Source: Streptomyces cathayae
Lineage (GTDB): Bacteria; Actinomycetota; Actinomycetes; Streptomycetales; Streptomycetaceae
Direction of reading: 5' to 3'
Assembly (NCBI RefSeq): GCF_029760955.1
Contig: NZ_CP121682.1
Coordinates: forward strand, 6,776,501 to 6,840,500
Length of the DNA stretch: 64,000 nucleotides
Every line of letters begins with the position of its first letter. The first letter of the stretch is position 1. The notes under the pieces are model-generated. The model worked only from the letters and a program-made list of their open reading frames with translations. It ran no database searches and was not told the origin of the DNA. Positions 17,558 to 26,400 of the stretch are shown here, piece after piece. A program made the translations under genes and the position numbers.

Positions 17558-18796
17558 TCAGTTGCCGACGCGGCGGCGCAGGTCCTGGAACGCGGTGTAG
17601 TTGGCGATGACCTCGATCCGGCCCGGCGGGCACTGCTGCAGTGCCTGGTCGAGGTCATCGCAGACCTGGAACTGCTGGTCCGCGACCTCGAGCCGCACCG
17701 CGAGGTCCAGCTTCCGGTCGCCGAGGACGATGATCGGGTGGCCGGCCAGCTGGGTGTAGTCGACGTCCCACAGCCAGGAGGTGTCGGTGCCGTCGGCGGA
17801 GCGGGCGTTCACCGAGAGGATCACCGGGGTGGGCGGCGGGTCGATGAGGGAGAACGTCTCCAGCCAGCCCGCGGGGTTCTTGGCGAGCAGCAGCCGCAGG
17901 TCACGGCCCTGGTACTGGACGACGTCGTAGCGGCCGGCAACGGCCTGCACCTGGTACATGCGCTCCAGGGCGACCTGCGGCGGCACCCCGAACACCGCGG
18001 CGACGGCCGCGGAACTCGCGGCGTTGGCCTTGTTGGCGCGGCCCGGCAGCTGGAGGTGGATCGGCCAGGCGGAGCCGTGCGGGTCGAGGACGTGGTCGTC
18101 GGAGAGTGCCCAGGTCGGGGTGGGCCGGCGGAAGCCGCACTCGCCGCAGAACCAGTCGTCGTCGGGGCGCTGCATCACACCGCCGCAGGACGGGCACGAC
18201 CAGGCGTCGTCCTTCCACATCTGGCCCGCGGCGACCCAGATCACATTGGGGGAGGAGGAGGCGGCCCACACCACCAGCGGGTCGTCGCAGTTGGCGACGA
18301 GGACGGCCTTGGAACCGGCCAGGCCCTCGCGCCAGTTCTCCGCGAGCATGCGGGTCTCGCCGGCCCGGTCGAGCTGGTCGCGGGAGAGGTTGAGCAGGGC
18401 GATGCACTTGGGGTCGGTGTCCCGGGCGACGCCGGCGAGGTACTTCTCGTCGACCTCGATGACGCCGAACTTCGCCTCCGAGCCGCCCGCGAGTGCCGAG
18501 GTGATGCCGGCGGGCATGTTGGCGCCGAGGGCGTTGGACACGACCGGTCCCGCGGCGCGCAGGGCCTCCGCGATGAGCCGGGTGGTGGTGGTCTTGCCGT
18601 TGGTCGCCGACACCAGGATGCAGTCCAGGTTCTGGGCGAGCCGGGCGAGGAGGTCGGGGTCGAGTTTGAGCGCCACCCGGCCGCCGATCACCGAACCGCT
18701 GCCGCGTCCCGCGGCGCGTGACGCCGCTGCGACCGCCTTGCCCGCGGTCACGGCCAGCTTGGCCCGCGGCGAGAGCGGGTCCGAGTTGCCTGCCAT
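17558..18796 (-). CDS. murT: MurT: Mur-ligase-like subunit of lipid II isoglutaminyl synthase
   Basis: 412 residues. Mur ligase fold: ATP-binding loop SATNGKTTTTRLIAEAL (about 68-84), NLSRDQLDRAGE, and the C-terminal DUF1727 domain (LSVNARSADGTD). A Cys4 zinc ribbon (CPSC...CGEC, about 208-230) is inserted in the middle domain, as in known MurT proteins. ATG at 18796 has AAGGAGG. A TAGGCT -10 box on the minus strand at 18866-18861 gives a plausible promoter in the gap shared with divergent def. Confidence 0.94.
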   Translation of the reverse strand: MAGNSDPLSPRAKLAVTAGKAVAAASRAAGRGSGSVIGGRVALKLDPDLLARLAQNLDCILVSATNGKTTTTRLIAEALRAAGPVVSNALGANMPAGITSALAGGSEAKFGVIEVDEKYLAGVARDTDPKCIALLNLSRDQLDRAGETRMLAENWREGLAGSKAVLVANCDDPLVVWAASSSPNVIWVAAGQMWKDDAWSCPSCGGVMQRPDDDWFCGECGFRRPTPTWALSDDHVLDPHGSAWPIHLQLPGRANKANAASSAAVAAVFGVPPQVALERMYQVQAVAGRYDVVQYQGRDLRLLLAKNPAGWLETFSLIDPPPTPVILSVNARSADGTDTSWLWDVDYTQLAGHPIIVLGDRKLDLAVRLEVADQQFQVCDDLDQALQQCPPGRIEVIANYTAFQDLRRRVGN

Positions 18797-18944
18797 CAAG
18801 TCTCGATCCTCCTTGCGTACGCGCCGCGCCTGTGGCTGGCGGCCACGTGGTGTGGGCCTCAGCCTATCGAGGTCCATTCGCACTCCAGAACCATGGCACC
18901 ACCGATGAGACGGACGTTGTTGAGAGGACCGTACTCTGAGGGCC

Positions 18945-19490
18945 ATGCGACACGGTTCCATCCCGGGCGTCCACGGACGCGTCCGGCCTCTCACCCTGCT
19001 CGGCGACCCGGTGCTGCACGCACCCTGCGCGGAGGTCACCGACTTCGGTCCGGAACTGGCCCGCCTCGTGGAGGACTTGTTCGCGACGATGTACGCCGCG
19101 CAGGGGGTGGGCCTGGCCGCCAACCAGATCGGTGTGCCGCTGCGGGTGTTCGTGTACGACTGCCCGGACGACGAGGACGTCCGTCACCTGGGCCATGTGG
19201 TCAACCCGCGGCTGGTGGAGACGGACGGTGTGGTGGTGCGCGGTCCGGAGGGCTGTCTGTCCCTGCCGGGTCTGGAGGCGGGGACGGAACGTCACGACCA
19301 CGCGGTCGTCGAGGGCCGCACGGCGACCGGGGAACCGGTCACCGTGCACGGCACCGGGTTCTTCGCCCGGTGCCTGCAGCACGAGTGCGACCACCTGGAG
19401 GGCCGCGTCTACGCCGACCGGCTGTCGGGCCTGCGCCGGCGCAGGCTCGCCCGCCAGGTGCGGCGGGCCTCCTGGAGCGGGCGCGGCTGA
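18945..19490 (+). CDS. def: Peptide deformylase
   Basis: 181 residues. Removes the N-terminal formyl group from nascent proteins. All three motifs are intact: GVGLAANQ, EGCLSLP and QHECDHLEG, supplying the Gln, the metal Cys and the two metal His plus catalytic Glu. Basic C-terminal tail (GLRRRRLARQVRR). Divergent from murT; its stop is only 3 nt from the stop of the convergent TetR gene, so the transcripts overlap. Confidence 0.95.
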   Translation: MRHGSIPGVHGRVRPLTLLGDPVLHAPCAEVTDFGPELARLVEDLFATMYAAQGVGLAANQIGVPLRVFVYDCPDDEDVRHLGHVVNPRLVETDGVVVRGPEGCLSLPGLEAGTERHDHAVVEGRTATGEPVTVHGTGFFARCLQHECDHLEGRVYADRLSGLRRRRLARQVRRASWSGRG

Positions 19491-19493
19491 GCT

Positions 19494-20135
19494 TCAGAAG
19501 CCGGGCCCGCCGGCCCGGTCGTCGGCCGCTGCCAGCCGGCCCCAGAGCAGATCGGCCAGGCTGCGCACCAATTCCGTCCGGGAGCAGGGGCGTTCGCCGA
19601 GCCACCAGTCGCCGGCCGCGTGCATCATGCCGACGATCCCGTGCCCCCAGACGCGGGCCAGCTGCTGGCTGCCCGGTCCGAGGTCCAGCCGCTCCTCGAT
19701 GACCTGGGCCAGCTCCTCGCCCATGCGCCGCAGCAGCGGCGCCGAGTGCTTGCCGACGTCGAAGCCCTGGTCGCCCGGCGAGCCCTCGGCCGGGTGCATC
19801 AGGAACCGGTACACCTGGGGGCGCAGCTCGATGGCGGAGAGGTAGGTGTCGAGGGTGTTCTCGACCCGTTCGCGCCGGTCCGCCGGGGCGTCCAGTGCCT
19901 CCCGCAGCGAGGCCAGGAGGGCGTCGGTGTGCCGCTGGGCCAGGGCGGCGTACAGTCCTCCCTTGTCACCGAAGTGCCGGTAGAGGATCGGCTTGGTGAT
20001 GCCGGCCTCGGCCGCGATCGCGTTCATGGAGGCATGGGGGCCCTCGCGGAGCACCACCCGGTCGGCGGCCTCCAGCAGCTCGCGCCGACGGCGGTCGGCG
20101 GACCGTTGCTGGTCGGTCCGCTGTGTGGTGTCCAT
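19494..20135 (-). CDS. TetR-family regulator of the adjacent acyl-CoA dehydrogenase
   Basis: 213 residues. HTH region about 15-60 (MNAIAAEAGITKPILYRHFGDKGGLY) and a helical ligand domain with conserved Trp residues near the end (HAAGDWWLGERP), as seen in regulators sensing acyl-CoA or lipids. Divergent from the acyl-CoA dehydrogenase gene at 20307, with strong palindromes between the two, which suggests autoregulation and control of that gene. GGGGAGAGACC precedes the ATG. Confidence 0.9.
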   Translation of the reverse strand: MDTTQRTDQQRSADRRRRELLEAADRVVLREGPHASMNAIAAEAGITKPILYRHFGDKGGLYAALAQRHTDALLASLREALDAPADRRERVENTLDTYLSAIELRPQVYRFLMHPAEGSPGDQGFDVGKHSAPLLRRMGEELAQVIEERLDLGPGSQQLARVWGHGIVGMMHAAGDWWLGERPCSRTELVRSLADLLWGRLAAADDRAGGPGF

Positions 20136-20230
20136 GGTCTCTCCCCACCCGTGCTGATTCGGTGACGCCTGCGCAAACTAACACTGACGGCGTGCCGGGC
20201 ACCGGACGGGATCAGGGGGGTCCGGGGGAG

Positions 20231-20279
20231 TTGACTTTCCCTACCGGCCGGTAACAGACTGGGAGTTACCGTAAGTAAC
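20231..20279. promoter_or_regulatory. Promoter and TetR operator between tetR-type gene and acyl-CoA dehydrogenase
   Basis: TTGACT (20231-20236) is followed 18 nt later by CAGACT. Over and around it lie TACCGGCCGGTA (20242-20253), the exact inverted repeat CGGTAAC-N9-GTTACCG (20249-20271) and GTTAC-N5-GTAAC (20265-20279). A repressor bound here would block the rightward promoter. Confidence 0.6.
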
Positions 20280-20306
20280 ATGCACGTGCGCGCCGCTGGA
20301 GGGGAC

Positions 20307-21536
20307 ATGGCCGAGTTCATCATGGAACTCAACGAGGAACAGAAGGAAGTCCGTGACTGGCTCCACGGCTTCGCAGCCGATGTGATCCGCCCCGCGGCCG
20401 CCGAGTGGGACGAGCGCGAGGAGACCCCCTGGCCGGTGCTCCAGGAAGCCGCCAAGGTCGGCATCTACTCCCTCGACTTCTACGCCCAGCAGTACTTCGA
20501 CCCCACCGGCCTCGGCGTCCCCACCGCCCTGGAGGAACTGTTCTGGGGCGACGCCGGCATCGCCCTGTCGATCGTCGGCACCGGTCTCGCCGCGGTCGGC
20601 GTCCTCGCCAACGGCACCGAGGAGCAGATCGGCACCTGGATCCCGCAGATGTACGGCGACGCCGACGACGTCAAGCTCGCCGCCTTCTGCTCCTCCGAGC
20701 CCGACGCCGGCTCCGACGTGGCCTCCATGCGCACCCGCGCGGTGTACGACGAGGCCAAGGACGAGTGGGTGATCAACGGCACCAAGACCTGGGTGACCAA
20801 CGGCGGCATCGCCAACGTGCACGTCGTCGTCGCGGTCGTCGACCCGGAACTCGGCTCCAAGGGACACGCCTCGTTCATCGTCCCGCCGGACACCCCCGGC
20901 TGCTCCCAGGGACAGAAGTTCCAGAAGCACGGCATCCGCGCCTCGCACACCGCCGAGGTGGTCCTGGACGACGTGCGCGTCCCCGGCTCCTGCCTGCTCG
21001 GCGGCAAGGAGAAGCTGGACGAGCGCCTCGCCCGTGCCCGGGAGCGTGCCGGGCACGGGGGGACGGAAAGGGTGAAGAACGCCGCGATGGCCACCTTCGA
21101 GGCGTCCCGCCCGGCGGTCGGCGCCATGGCGGTGGGCACCGCCCGCGCCGCCTACGAGGTCGCCCTGGAGTACGCGCAGACCCGCGAGCAGTTCGGCCGT
21201 CCGATCATCGACAACCAGGGCGTCGCCTTCCAGTTGGCCGACATGCGCACCCGGATCGACGCCGCCCGCCTCCTGGTGTGGCGCGCCTCCTGGATGGCGG
21301 TCAACGGCAAGCCGTTCACGGCGGCCGAGGGCTCGATGTCGAAGCTGTACGCCAGTGAGACGGCCAAGAAGGTCACGGCCCAGGCGATACAGATCCTCGG
21401 CGGCAACGGCTACACGCGCGAGTACCCGGTGGAGCGGATGCACCGGGACGCCGCGATCTACACCATCTTCGAGGGCACGAGCGAGATCCAGCGCCTGGTC
21501 ATCGCCCGCACCCTGTCGGGCGTGCCCATCCGCTGA
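20307..21536 (+). CDS. Acyl-CoA dehydrogenase
   Basis: 409 residues. FAD-dependent alpha,beta-dehydrogenation of acyl-CoA. FAD/substrate motif [57 protein letters not shown], and catalytic Glu389 in [11 protein letters not shown]. Start ATG at 20307 has GGAGGGG in front. An in-frame segment [16 protein letters not shown] is encoded by a perfect DNA hairpin (see findings). Single gene under the divergent TetR regulator. Confidence 0.93.
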   Translation: MAEFIMELNEEQKEVRDWLHGFAADVIRPAAAEWDEREETPWPVLQEAAKVGIYSLDFYAQQYFDPTGLGVPTALEELFWGDAGIALSIVGTGLAAVGVLANGTEEQIGTWIPQMYGDADDVKLAAFCSSEPDAGSDVASMRTRAVYDEAKDEWVINGTKTWVTNGGIANVHVVVAVVDPELGSKGHASFIVPPDTPGCSQGQKFQKHGIRASHTAEVVLDDVRVPGSCLLGGKEKLDERLARARERAGHGGTERVKNAAMATFEASRPAVGAMAVGTARAAYEVALEYAQTREQFGRPIIDNQGVAFQLADMRTRIDAARLLVWRASWMAVNGKPFTAAEGSMSKLYASETAKKVTAQAIQILGGNGYTREYPVERMHRDAAIYTIFEGTSEIQRLVIARTLSGVPIR

Positions 21537-21727
21537 GTCCCGGAGCCGAGGCCCGGCCGAGAGGAAGAACGGCGACGGTCCGGCGGTGCGACCCCCACCG
21601 CCCGGCCTCCGTACGGCGAGGACCGTCACCCCGCCGGGGCGCGCCGGGTTCTGCGGCCCCGGCTCCTGGGGGACGATCGTGGAGGAGCCGGCCGCACGAC
21701 CGGCCGACCGACGCGACGGAGGCCGCG

Positions 21728-22390
21728 ATGACGCGCACGGCCGGGGAACTGCTGGAGACGATCACGCGGGAACTGGCCCCGGACCCGCGGTCCAACCCTC
21801 TCGTGCCGCTGATCGCCCGTGGTGAGGCCGACCGGGACACCCTGGCCGCACTCGCCCTCGAGCAGCACCGGGTGATTCCCGCGGACCGCCGGGCGTTCCG
21901 GCATCTGGCGGACAGGTCCGCGGACCAGCCGCGGGCCGCCGCGTACTTCACCGCCCTCGCCGAGGGCGAGGAACGGGCGGCACCGCGGCTGGAGGCCTTC
22001 GCCGCGGCGTGCGGCGTGGACCGTGACCGGGCAGGCACGTACGACCCCCTGCCGGGCTGCCAGGCGTATCCCGCCTACATCGCCTGGCTGGCCCTCAACG
22101 CCGCGCCCGCCGACGCCGTACTCGCGGTGGCCGCCAACTTCTCGGCGTGGGGCGGCTACTGCGCCACCATCGCCGGGGCGCTGCGCACCCACTACGGCTT
22201 CACCGACGAGGCCTGCGCGTTCTTCGACCTCTTCGCCGAACCGGCCCCGGACCTGGACCGGACGGCCACGGAGGCGGTCCAGGCCGCCCTGGACGCGGGC
22301 CGCCTCGACGAGAACCGTGCCCGGGGGTACGGCCATCTGCTGCAGAGCTACGAGGCGTTGTTCTGGAGGACACTGCTGCGGCCCGTCTGA
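21728..22390 (+). CDS. TenA/PqqC-like (heme oxygenase fold) protein
   Basis: 220 residues, all-helical. The pattern of aromatic and acidic residues (YPAYIAWLALNA, NFSAWGGYCATIAGAL, FFDLFAEPAPDLD) matches the TENA/THI-4/PQQC superfamily, which includes thiaminases and PQQ synthase. No thiamine or PQQ genes are adjacent, so the substrate is unknown. The 190-nt gap upstream shows no other gene. Confidence 0.75.
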   Translation: MTRTAGELLETITRELAPDPRSNPLVPLIARGEADRDTLAALALEQHRVIPADRRAFRHLADRSADQPRAAAYFTALAEGEERAAPRLEAFAAACGVDRDRAGTYDPLPGCQAYPAYIAWLALNAAPADAVLAVAANFSAWGGYCATIAGALRTHYGFTDEACAFFDLFAEPAPDLDRTATEAVQAALDAGRLDENRARGYGHLLQSYEALFWRTLLRPV

Positions 22391-22422
22391 CGGGGGCCGA
22401 CGGCCTCACCCCGCCGTACCGG

Positions 22423-22659
22423 TCAGGGCGCGCTTCCACTGCTGTGGGCGATGCAGGCCACGTCGATCCGGTCGGCCAGCTTCGCCAGTTCGATCGTGAG
22501 CGCGGCCACCGTGTCCTCGTCGAGCCGGTCCTCCCCGGCCTCCACGAGCCGCAGCCACCGACCGCCCACCGTGCGCAGCAATTTGCTCACGTCCGCCGCG
22601 GAGACCTGCAGAACACCGCGGTCGTCGACGATCAGAGGCAGAGTCACTTCGCGGTTCAC
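22423..22659 (-). CDS. Small conserved actinobacterial protein (DUF6213-like)
   Basis: 78 residues with TLPLIVDDRGVLQVSAADVSKLLRTV, a beta-hairpin plus helix reminiscent of small swapped-hairpin regulators. I tentatively associate it with the uncharacterised family DUF6213. GTG at 22659 is chosen because TACGAT (minus strand) lies 7 nt upstream, indicating a leaderless transcript; there is no ribosome-binding site. The 25-nt gap to the upstream aldehyde dehydrogenase stop suggests co-transcription or an internal promoter. Confidence 0.65.
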   Translation of the reverse strand: MNREVTLPLIVDDRGVLQVSAADVSKLLRTVGGRWLRLVEAGEDRLDEDTVAALTIELAKLADRIDVACIAHSSGSAP

Positions 22660-22684
22660 AGTCGGGATCGTAGTCGTGGGAACG

Positions 22685-24070
22685 TCACGCACCGTGCCAA
22701 ACCGTGGTGATGTTGCAGAACTCGCGGATTCCGTGCCCGGACAGCTCACGCCCGTACCCGGACCGCTTGACCCCGCCGAACGGGAACGCCGGATGGGACG
22801 CCGTCATCCCGTTCACGAAGACGCTGCCCGCCTCCAGATCCCGGACGAACCGGTCGACCTCGGCCTCGTCACGCGTCCAGACGTTCGAACTCAGACCGAA
22901 CAGCGAGTCATTGGCGATCAGTACCGCCTCGTCCAGGTCCGCCGCCCGGTACAGCGTGGCGACCGGGCCGAAGGCCTCCTCGCGGTGGACGCGCATCTCC
23001 CGGGTGATCCCGGTCAGCACGGTCGGCGGGTAGTACCAGCCGGGCCCGTCGGGCCGCTCACCGCCGCACAGCACGCCGGCCCCGGCGCGTACGGCGTCGT
23101 CGACCAGTTCCTCCAGGTCGGCGCGGCCCTGTTCGCTGGAGAGGGGGCCGACATCCGTCTCCTCGTCCATCGGGTCGCCGGTCCGCAGGGCCCGCATGCC
23201 CGCGGTGAAGCGTTCGGCGAAGGCGTCGTGGACGTCCGCGTGCACGATGAAGCGTTTGGCGGCGATGCAGGACTGCCCGGTGTTCTGCACCCGCGCGGTG
23301 ACCGCGACCTCGGCGGCCCGGTCCAGGTCCGCGGAGGGCATGACGACGAACGGGTCGCTGCCGCCCAGTTCCAGCACCGTCTTCTTGATCATCTCCCCGG
23401 CGGTGGAGGCGACCGCCCGCCCCGCGGGTTCGCTGCCCGTGAGGGTGGCCGCCTTGACCCGCTCGTCCCGCAGGATCTCGTCGACCGCGGCGGAACCGAC
23501 GAGCAGCGTCTGGAAGCAGCCCTCGGTGAAGCCCGCCCGGTGGAACAGGTCCTCCAGGTACAGAGCCGTCTGCGGCACGTTCGAGGCGTGCTTGAGCAGG
23601 CCCACGTTGCCGGCCATCAGCGTGGGCGCCGCGAACCGTACGACCTGCCACAGCGGGAAGTTCCACGGCATCACGGCGAGCACCGGGCCGAGCGGCCGGT
23701 AGCGCACCAGGACCCGGGAGGCGCCGGAGTCCTTCACGTCGGAGGCGTCGGGCTCCTCGTCGGCGAGGAGTTCCGCCGCGTGGTCGGCGTACCAGCGCAT
23801 CGCCTTGGCGCACTTGGCGGCCTCGGCCCGGGCCTGCTTGACCGGCTTGCCCATCTCGGTGGTCATCACCCGGGCGATGCTCTGCCGGTCCTCGTCGAGG
23901 AGGGCGGCGGCCCGGTGCACCAGGCGGGCACGCTCCTCGAAGGACGTCGTCCGGTACGTGCGGAACGTGGCCTCCGCGAGCTGGAGCCGGCGCTCGATCT
24001 CCTCCTCACCCATGGCCTGGTACGTCTTGAGCGTCTCGCCGTTCGCCGGATTCACCGTTGCGATGGGCAT
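22685..24070 (-). CDS. Succinate-semialdehyde-type aldehyde dehydrogenase
   Basis: 461 residues. NAD(P)-dependent oxidation of an aldehyde, probably succinate semialdehyde. Contains PWNFPLWQ, FTGS-like ATLTGSEPAGRAVAS, catalytic Glu in LELGGSDPFVV, catalytic Cys in NTGQSCIAAKRFIVH, and FPFGGVKRSGYGRELS. GGGAGG precedes the ATG at 24070. It stands alone; no gab genes are nearby, so the physiological substrate is inferred from family only. Confidence 0.88.
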   Translation of the reverse strand: MPIATVNPANGETLKTYQAMGEEEIERRLQLAEATFRTYRTTSFEERARLVHRAAALLDEDRQSIARVMTTEMGKPVKQARAEAAKCAKAMRWYADHAAELLADEEPDASDVKDSGASRVLVRYRPLGPVLAVMPWNFPLWQVVRFAAPTLMAGNVGLLKHASNVPQTALYLEDLFHRAGFTEGCFQTLLVGSAAVDEILRDERVKAATLTGSEPAGRAVASTAGEMIKKTVLELGGSDPFVVMPSADLDRAAEVAVTARVQNTGQSCIAAKRFIVHADVHDAFAERFTAGMRALRTGDPMDEETDVGPLSSEQGRADLEELVDDAVRAGAGVLCGGERPDGPGWYYPPTVLTGITREMRVHREEAFGPVATLYRAADLDEAVLIANDSLFGLSSNVWTRDEAEVDRFVRDLEAGSVFVNGMTASHPAFPFGGVKRSGYGRELSGHGIREFCNITTVWHGA

Positions 24071-24147
24071 GGCTGGCCTCCCTCGGGACGGGCTGTGCTT
24101 CTCGACCTTCCCGCGCGGCGGTGGGCGTCGCAACGCGGAAGGGCTCC

Positions 24148-24612
24148 TCAGAGCGAGTGCTCCGCCAGGCGGTCGAGAAACGCCGCCTGCGCCGTGACGA
24201 CCAACTCCCGGGCCCGGTCCAGGGCGAACCACTCCACCCGGTCCAGCTCGGGGAACTCCCGGATCCGGCCCGACCTCGGCGGCCACTCCCGCTCGAACGT
24301 GCCGGGCACGACCGTCGCCGGGTCGAGATCGCCCTCGACCGCCCAGACCGTGACGGTCTTGCCGCCGGACTGCCGGACCTCACCGAGCGGTACGGCCTCC
24401 CCGTCCGGGGGCGGCAGCCCCAGCTCCTCCCGGAACTCGCGGCGGGCCGCGTCCCAGGCCGGCTCGCCGGGGTCGTACTCGCCCTTCGGCACGGTCCAGG
24501 CGCCGGTCTCCCGGCGGGCGAAGAACGGGCCGCCCATATGCCCGAGCAACACCTCGAGCCCGTGACCGGTGTGCCGGAACACCAGCAGACCGGCGCTCCG
24601 GGCGCCCTTCAC
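24148..24612 (-). CDS. NUDIX hydrolase
   Basis: 154 residues. Intact NUDIX box: GEYDPGEPAWDAARREFREE with LG following (about 45-66). The N-terminal SAGLLVFRHTGHGLEVLLGHMGGPFFARR and the WAVEGD and RVEWF segments fit the subfamily often encoded beside ATP-dependent DNA ligases or polyphosphate enzymes. Its GTG start overlaps, as GTGA, the stop codon of a vestigial ligase fragment, so it was once translationally coupled to that lost gene. Confidence 0.9.
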   Translation of the reverse strand: MKGARSAGLLVFRHTGHGLEVLLGHMGGPFFARRETGAWTVPKGEYDPGEPAWDAARREFREELGLPPPDGEAVPLGEVRQSGGKTVTVWAVEGDLDPATVVPGTFEREWPPRSGRIREFPELDRVEWFALDRARELVVTAQAAFLDRLAEHSL

Positions 24613-24722
24613 GGCCGTACCCCGGGGCGTGCGGCGAGCAGCGCCTGAACCGTGTCCGCCTCCCGAGGGCGCTCGTCCTCGCGGCAGCGGACCACGCGGG
24701 CGAAGCGGAGGGTGGTGCCCAT
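24609..24722 (-). pseudogene. 3' remnant of an ATP-dependent DNA ligase gene
   Basis: An open frame of 37 codons, unlisted as a gene by length, reads MGTTLRFARVVRCREDERP and then READTVQALLAARPGVRP before TGA. (G)TTLRFARVVR(x)R(x)D(x)RP(x)EADT is the characteristic end of the OB-fold domain of LigC/LigD-type ATP-dependent ligases. Nothing upstream continues it: 12 nt further lies the stop codon of a thioredoxin-reductase-like gene. The rest of the ligase appears to have been deleted. Recognition is from memory of the family, not from a search. Confidence 0.6.
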
Positions 24723-24734
24723 ACAGCCATGGTG

Positions 24735-25727
24735 CTACGGGGCCGGCTGCCCCACACCCCGGCCGCCCGGCGCCTGTCCGGTCACCGCGGCGTCCAGATC
24801 GGTCATCAGCAGGTCTCCGACGATCGCGGCCGCCGCCCGGTAGCCGCCGCTCGCCGCGTGCACCACCTGCTCGGAGAAGCCGATCGCGTTGCCCGCCGCC
24901 CAGATTCCGGGCACCGAGGTCAGGCCGGTCGGGTCGACGACCGGGTAGGCGCCGAACGGGGTCTCGTCCAGCTCGGCCCCCAGCCGCTCCAGCAGGCTCG
25001 TCCGCGGCACCGGGCGCGGCCCGACGAAGAGCACGGAGCGGGCGTGGACGGAGCCGTCGGCCAGTCGTACCCCGGTGAGCCGGTCGTTCTCGGCCACCAG
25101 TTCCGCGACCTCGCCGGGCACCACGCCGACCCCGGCGGCGGCCAGCCGGCGCAGGTCCTGGTCGGACAGCTCCGCCTCGGCGACCCGGTGCAGGAAGAGG
25201 GTGACGTCCTTCGACCACCGGGACACCATCAGCGCCTGGTGCACGCTCATCGCGCTCGACGCGAGCACGCCGAACGGCTCGTCGCGCACCTCCCAGCCGT
25301 GGCAGAACGGGCAGTGCAGCACGTCCCGCCCGAACCGCTCGGCGACCCCGGGGACCGCGGGCAGCTCGTCCTTCAGCCCGGTCGCGACGACCAGCCGCCG
25401 GGCGCGCACGGCGCGTCCCGCCTCCCGTACGACGGTGAAGTGCTCCTCCTCCCGGGTGATGTCCGTGACCCGGTCCCGGTGGAGTTCCACGCCGTAGCGG
25501 GCGATCTCCTCCCGGCCGAGCGCCAGGAAATCGGCCGGCGGGATCCCGTCCCGGGACAGGTAGCCCTGCAGGTGGGGTGAGGGCGCGTTGCGCGGCTCAC
25601 CCGCGTCGACGACCAGCGTCCGCAGGCGCGCCCGGCCCAGTACCAGCGCGGCGGACAGTCCCGCCGCGCCACCGCCCACGACGACCACGTCGTATTTTTC
25701 GCTGTGCTCGCTGTGCTCGTTGTTCAT
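24735..25727 (-). CDS. Thioredoxin-reductase-like NAD(P)/FAD oxidoreductase
   Basis: 330 residues. FAD-binding GGGAAGLSAALVLGRARL near the start, ATG-like VVATGLKDELP, redox-type CPFC in VLHCPFCHGWE (about 137-147), and a C-terminal FAD site GIWAAGNAIGFSEQVVHAA. Likely a TrxB-like flavoprotein disulfide reductase; no thioredoxin gene is adjacent. ATG at 25727 has GGAGG. The N-terminus contains a duplicated EHS-EHS tripeptide from a 9-bp tandem repeat. Divergent from the XRE-cupin regulator. It abuts the ligase remnant, suggesting it was brought in by, or survived, the rearrangement that removed the ligase. Confidence 0.87.
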   Translation of the reverse strand: MNNEHSEHSEKYDVVVVGGGAAGLSAALVLGRARLRTLVVDAGEPRNAPSPHLQGYLSRDGIPPADFLALGREEIARYGVELHRDRVTDITREEEHFTVVREAGRAVRARRLVVATGLKDELPAVPGVAERFGRDVLHCPFCHGWEVRDEPFGVLASSAMSVHQALMVSRWSKDVTLFLHRVAEAELSDQDLRRLAAAGVGVVPGEVAELVAENDRLTGVRLADGSVHARSVLFVGPRPVPRTSLLERLGAELDETPFGAYPVVDPTGLTSVPGIWAAGNAIGFSEQVVHAASGGYRAAAAIVGDLLMTDLDAAVTGQAPGGRGVGQPAP

Positions 25728-25768
25728 GCGACCACCTCCACGACGACGGTCGCCCAGTGGCTGCGGGA

Positions 25769-25797
25769 TTGACAAATGTCTTTGCCGATCCTGCAAT
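25769..25797 (+). promoter_or_regulatory. Leaderless promoter and candidate operator of the XRE-cupin regulator
   Basis: TTGACA (25769-25774), 17-nt spacer, TGCAAT (25792-25797), and the ATG only 6 nt further at 25804. The palindrome GACA-AA-TGTC (25771-25780) overlaps the -35 box and could be the binding site for the encoded repressor. The region also serves the divergent flavoprotein gene. Confidence 0.6.
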
Positions 25798-25803
25798 ACC
25801 GGT

Positions 25804-26376
25804 ATGACCACGGATGACGTTCTCGCGGATGTGGGCCCCCGGCTGCGGCGGATCAGGAAGGAACGGGAGGTGACGCTCGCCGCGCTGTCCGAGGCGACCG
25901 GCATCTCCGTGAGCACTCTCTCCCGGCTGGAGTCCGGGCTGCGCAAACCCAGCCTGGAGCTGCTGCTGCCGATCGCCCAGGCCCACCAGGTGCCGCTGGA
26001 CGAACTGGTCGGCGCGCCGCCGGTCGGTGATCCGCGCGTCCGCTCCAAGCCGATCCAGCGCCACGGCCGCACCCACTGGCCGCTCACCCGCCAGCCCGGC
26101 GGGCTCCAGGCGTACAAGGTGCTCGAACCGCAGCGCAGGCTCGAGCCGGAACCCCGCACCCATGAGGGCTACGAGTGGCTGTACGTGCTCTCCGGCAGGC
26201 TGCGGATGGTGCTCGGCGAGCACGACGTGGTGCTGACGGAGGGGGAGGCGGCGGAGTTCGACACGCGCGTGCCGCACTGGTTCGGGTCGACGGGGGAGGG
26301 GCCGGTGGAGTTCCTCAGCCTGTTCGGCCCGCAGGGGGAGCGGATGCACGTACGGGCACGCCCCAGGCGGCCGTGA
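25804..26376 (+). CDS. XRE-family regulator with C-terminal cupin domain
   Basis: 190 residues. HTH_3 domain (about 12-65; TLAALSEATGISVSTLSRLESG), linker, then a cupin_2 domain (about 105-185; HEGYEWLYVLSGRLRMVLGEHDVVLTEGEA, HWFGSTGEGP). Such MppR/SutR-like proteins repress adjacent genes in response to a small ligand or metal bound in the cupin. It faces the thioredoxin-reductase-like gene, its most likely target. Confidence 0.9.
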   Translation: MTTDDVLADVGPRLRRIRKEREVTLAALSEATGISVSTLSRLESGLRKPSLELLLPIAQAHQVPLDELVGAPPVGDPRVRSKPIQRHGRTHWPLTRQPGGLQAYKVLEPQRRLEPEPRTHEGYEWLYVLSGRLRMVLGEHDVVLTEGEAAEFDTRVPHWFGSTGEGPVEFLSLFGPQGERMHVRARPRRP

Positions 26377-26400
26377 CGCACGCGACGGTTCCCTGTCGGC

